Assembly: GCA_049589355.1 (NCBI GenBank)
Contig: JBAWAP010000332.1
Location: 1 to 6,395 of the forward strand
Source: JBAWAP01 sp049589355
GTDB lineage: Bacteria > Chloroflexota > Anaerolineae > VGOG01
Reading direction: 5' to 3'
DNA: 6,395 bases
Each line of letters starts with the position of its first letter. The stretch's first letter is position 1. Shown here piece after piece: positions 5,944 to 6,395 of this stretch. The translations under genes and the position numbers were made by a program. The notes under the pieces are model-generated. The model searched no databases. It saw nothing but the letters and a program-made list of their open reading frames with translations, and was not told the DNA's origin.

Positions 5944-6395
5944 TTAATCAAACACCTCACGATGTAGTTCCTCGATCTTCCGCGCCAACCCGGCCTTCGT
6001 GGGATCCATCTCAGCAACACTTTCCGTGAGTTTCAGAACCAGTTCCTGGGGAGCCAACTCGGGAACCGCGAGCCCCACCCCCTCGAACGCCCGGCTAAGA
6101 AGGGGCTGAGACAGGGAGATGGGGAGAGGGGGTGACAAGGGGATTATCCCCCTCTCCGTGTCCCCCTCTCTCCGTGTCTGGTCTGATCGGTTTCGGTGAA
6201 TAGATTGCGCGAAGATATCAACGTCAACTCGCCAGAAAAGCGGCAGGCCCTCGAACTGTACGAAGATGAGACGACGTCTATCCGAATTCTGAAAATCGGG
6301 ATCCGAACGCAGAGATTCTACCGGATGCACTCTAGACAGGATCTTTGGGAGACGCTCGACCGAGGCCTGAAAGAGTTCATCGGGCACTTCCCAAC
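5944..6395 (-). pseudogene. Nucleotidyltransferase-like gene, 5' end off window, repeat inside
   Basis: The frame is open to the window edge (WEVPDELFQ before and through a possible GTG at 6387), so the N-terminus, where the family's GS...DxD motif would be, is probably outside. Counting from that GTG, residues 11-63 (ERLPKILSRVHPVESLRSDP, then DRRRL and LFWRVDVDIFA) resemble a nucleotidyltransferase-like family, and RVDVDIF could hold the third acidic residue. Residues 68-96 are encoded by the 86-bp repeat and form a low-complexity insert (REGDTERGIIPLSPPLP). Residues 97-147 (SRAFEGVGLAVPELAPQELV to HREVFD) look like a normal helical C-terminus. The frame stays open across the repeat although 86 is not a multiple of three, so extra bases must have been lost or gained. 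By analogy with the M20 and isochorismatase genes, a middle segment was probably deleted. Family assignment is by eye. It may still be translated, but I doubt it works. Confidence 0.5.
6100..6185 (+). repeat. 86-bp dispersed repeat, copy B (inside nucleotidyltransferase-like gene)
   Basis: Matches the reverse complement of 2290-2375 with one mismatch in 86. Relative to its host gene it is in the opposite orientation to copy A, so the two insertions were independent and not one copied gene segment. The flanking bases show no similarity to the other site. Confidence 0.93.

Overview
This window looks like an accessory stretch of a free-living bacterial genome of moderately high GC. The best guess is Chloroflexota (Anaerolineae-like). 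That guess rests on a secreted enzyme ending in a dockerin-like pair of Ca-binding repeats and on the many short palindromic or tandem repeats, both of which I associate with that group. It is an inference; no rRNA or other marker is present. All six recognisable genes lie on the minus strand.

Layout in transcription order (right to left): a nucleotidyltransferase-like gene whose N-terminus lies outside the window (5944-6395); an isochorismatase-family cysteine hydrolase in two pieces (5527-5899); a small lipoprotein (5011-5490); a large secreted M14 zinc carboxypeptidase (2658-5018) whose GTG start overlaps the lipoprotein stop by 8 nt; an M20 metallopeptidase in two pieces (1399-2559); and an intact DmpA/P1-family (S58) aminopeptidase (155-1267). 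Beyond that is a three-hairpin repeat (1-63). The three peptidases form a loose proteolysis group: a secreted carboxypeptidase, an M20-type hydrolase that is now broken, and a DmpA-type N-terminal aminopeptidase. Co-transcription is possible, because spacings are 44, 36, -8, 98 and 131 bp, but it is not proven.

The most striking point is a shared pattern in three of the six genes. In the isochorismatase and M20 genes, a clean N-terminal fragment with a good Shine-Dalgarno site is followed by a short repeat element of 82-86 bp and then by a clean C-terminal fragment. The middle of the protein, including catalytic residues, is absent. The repeat therefore sits where the core should be, instead of merely splitting the gene. 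The nucleotidyltransferase-like gene appears to show the same pattern but stays in frame across the element. The M20 and nucleotidyltransferase elements are the same 86-bp sequence (85/86 identical) in opposite orientations. The isochorismatase element is different: an 8-bp-periodic hairpin built on TTGGTAGA. This suggests insertion coupled to deletion, or deletion between repeat copies, acting repeatedly within 4 kb. An assembly artefact must be excluded first.

I saw no tRNA, rRNA, CRISPR array, transposase, integrase or phage gene.
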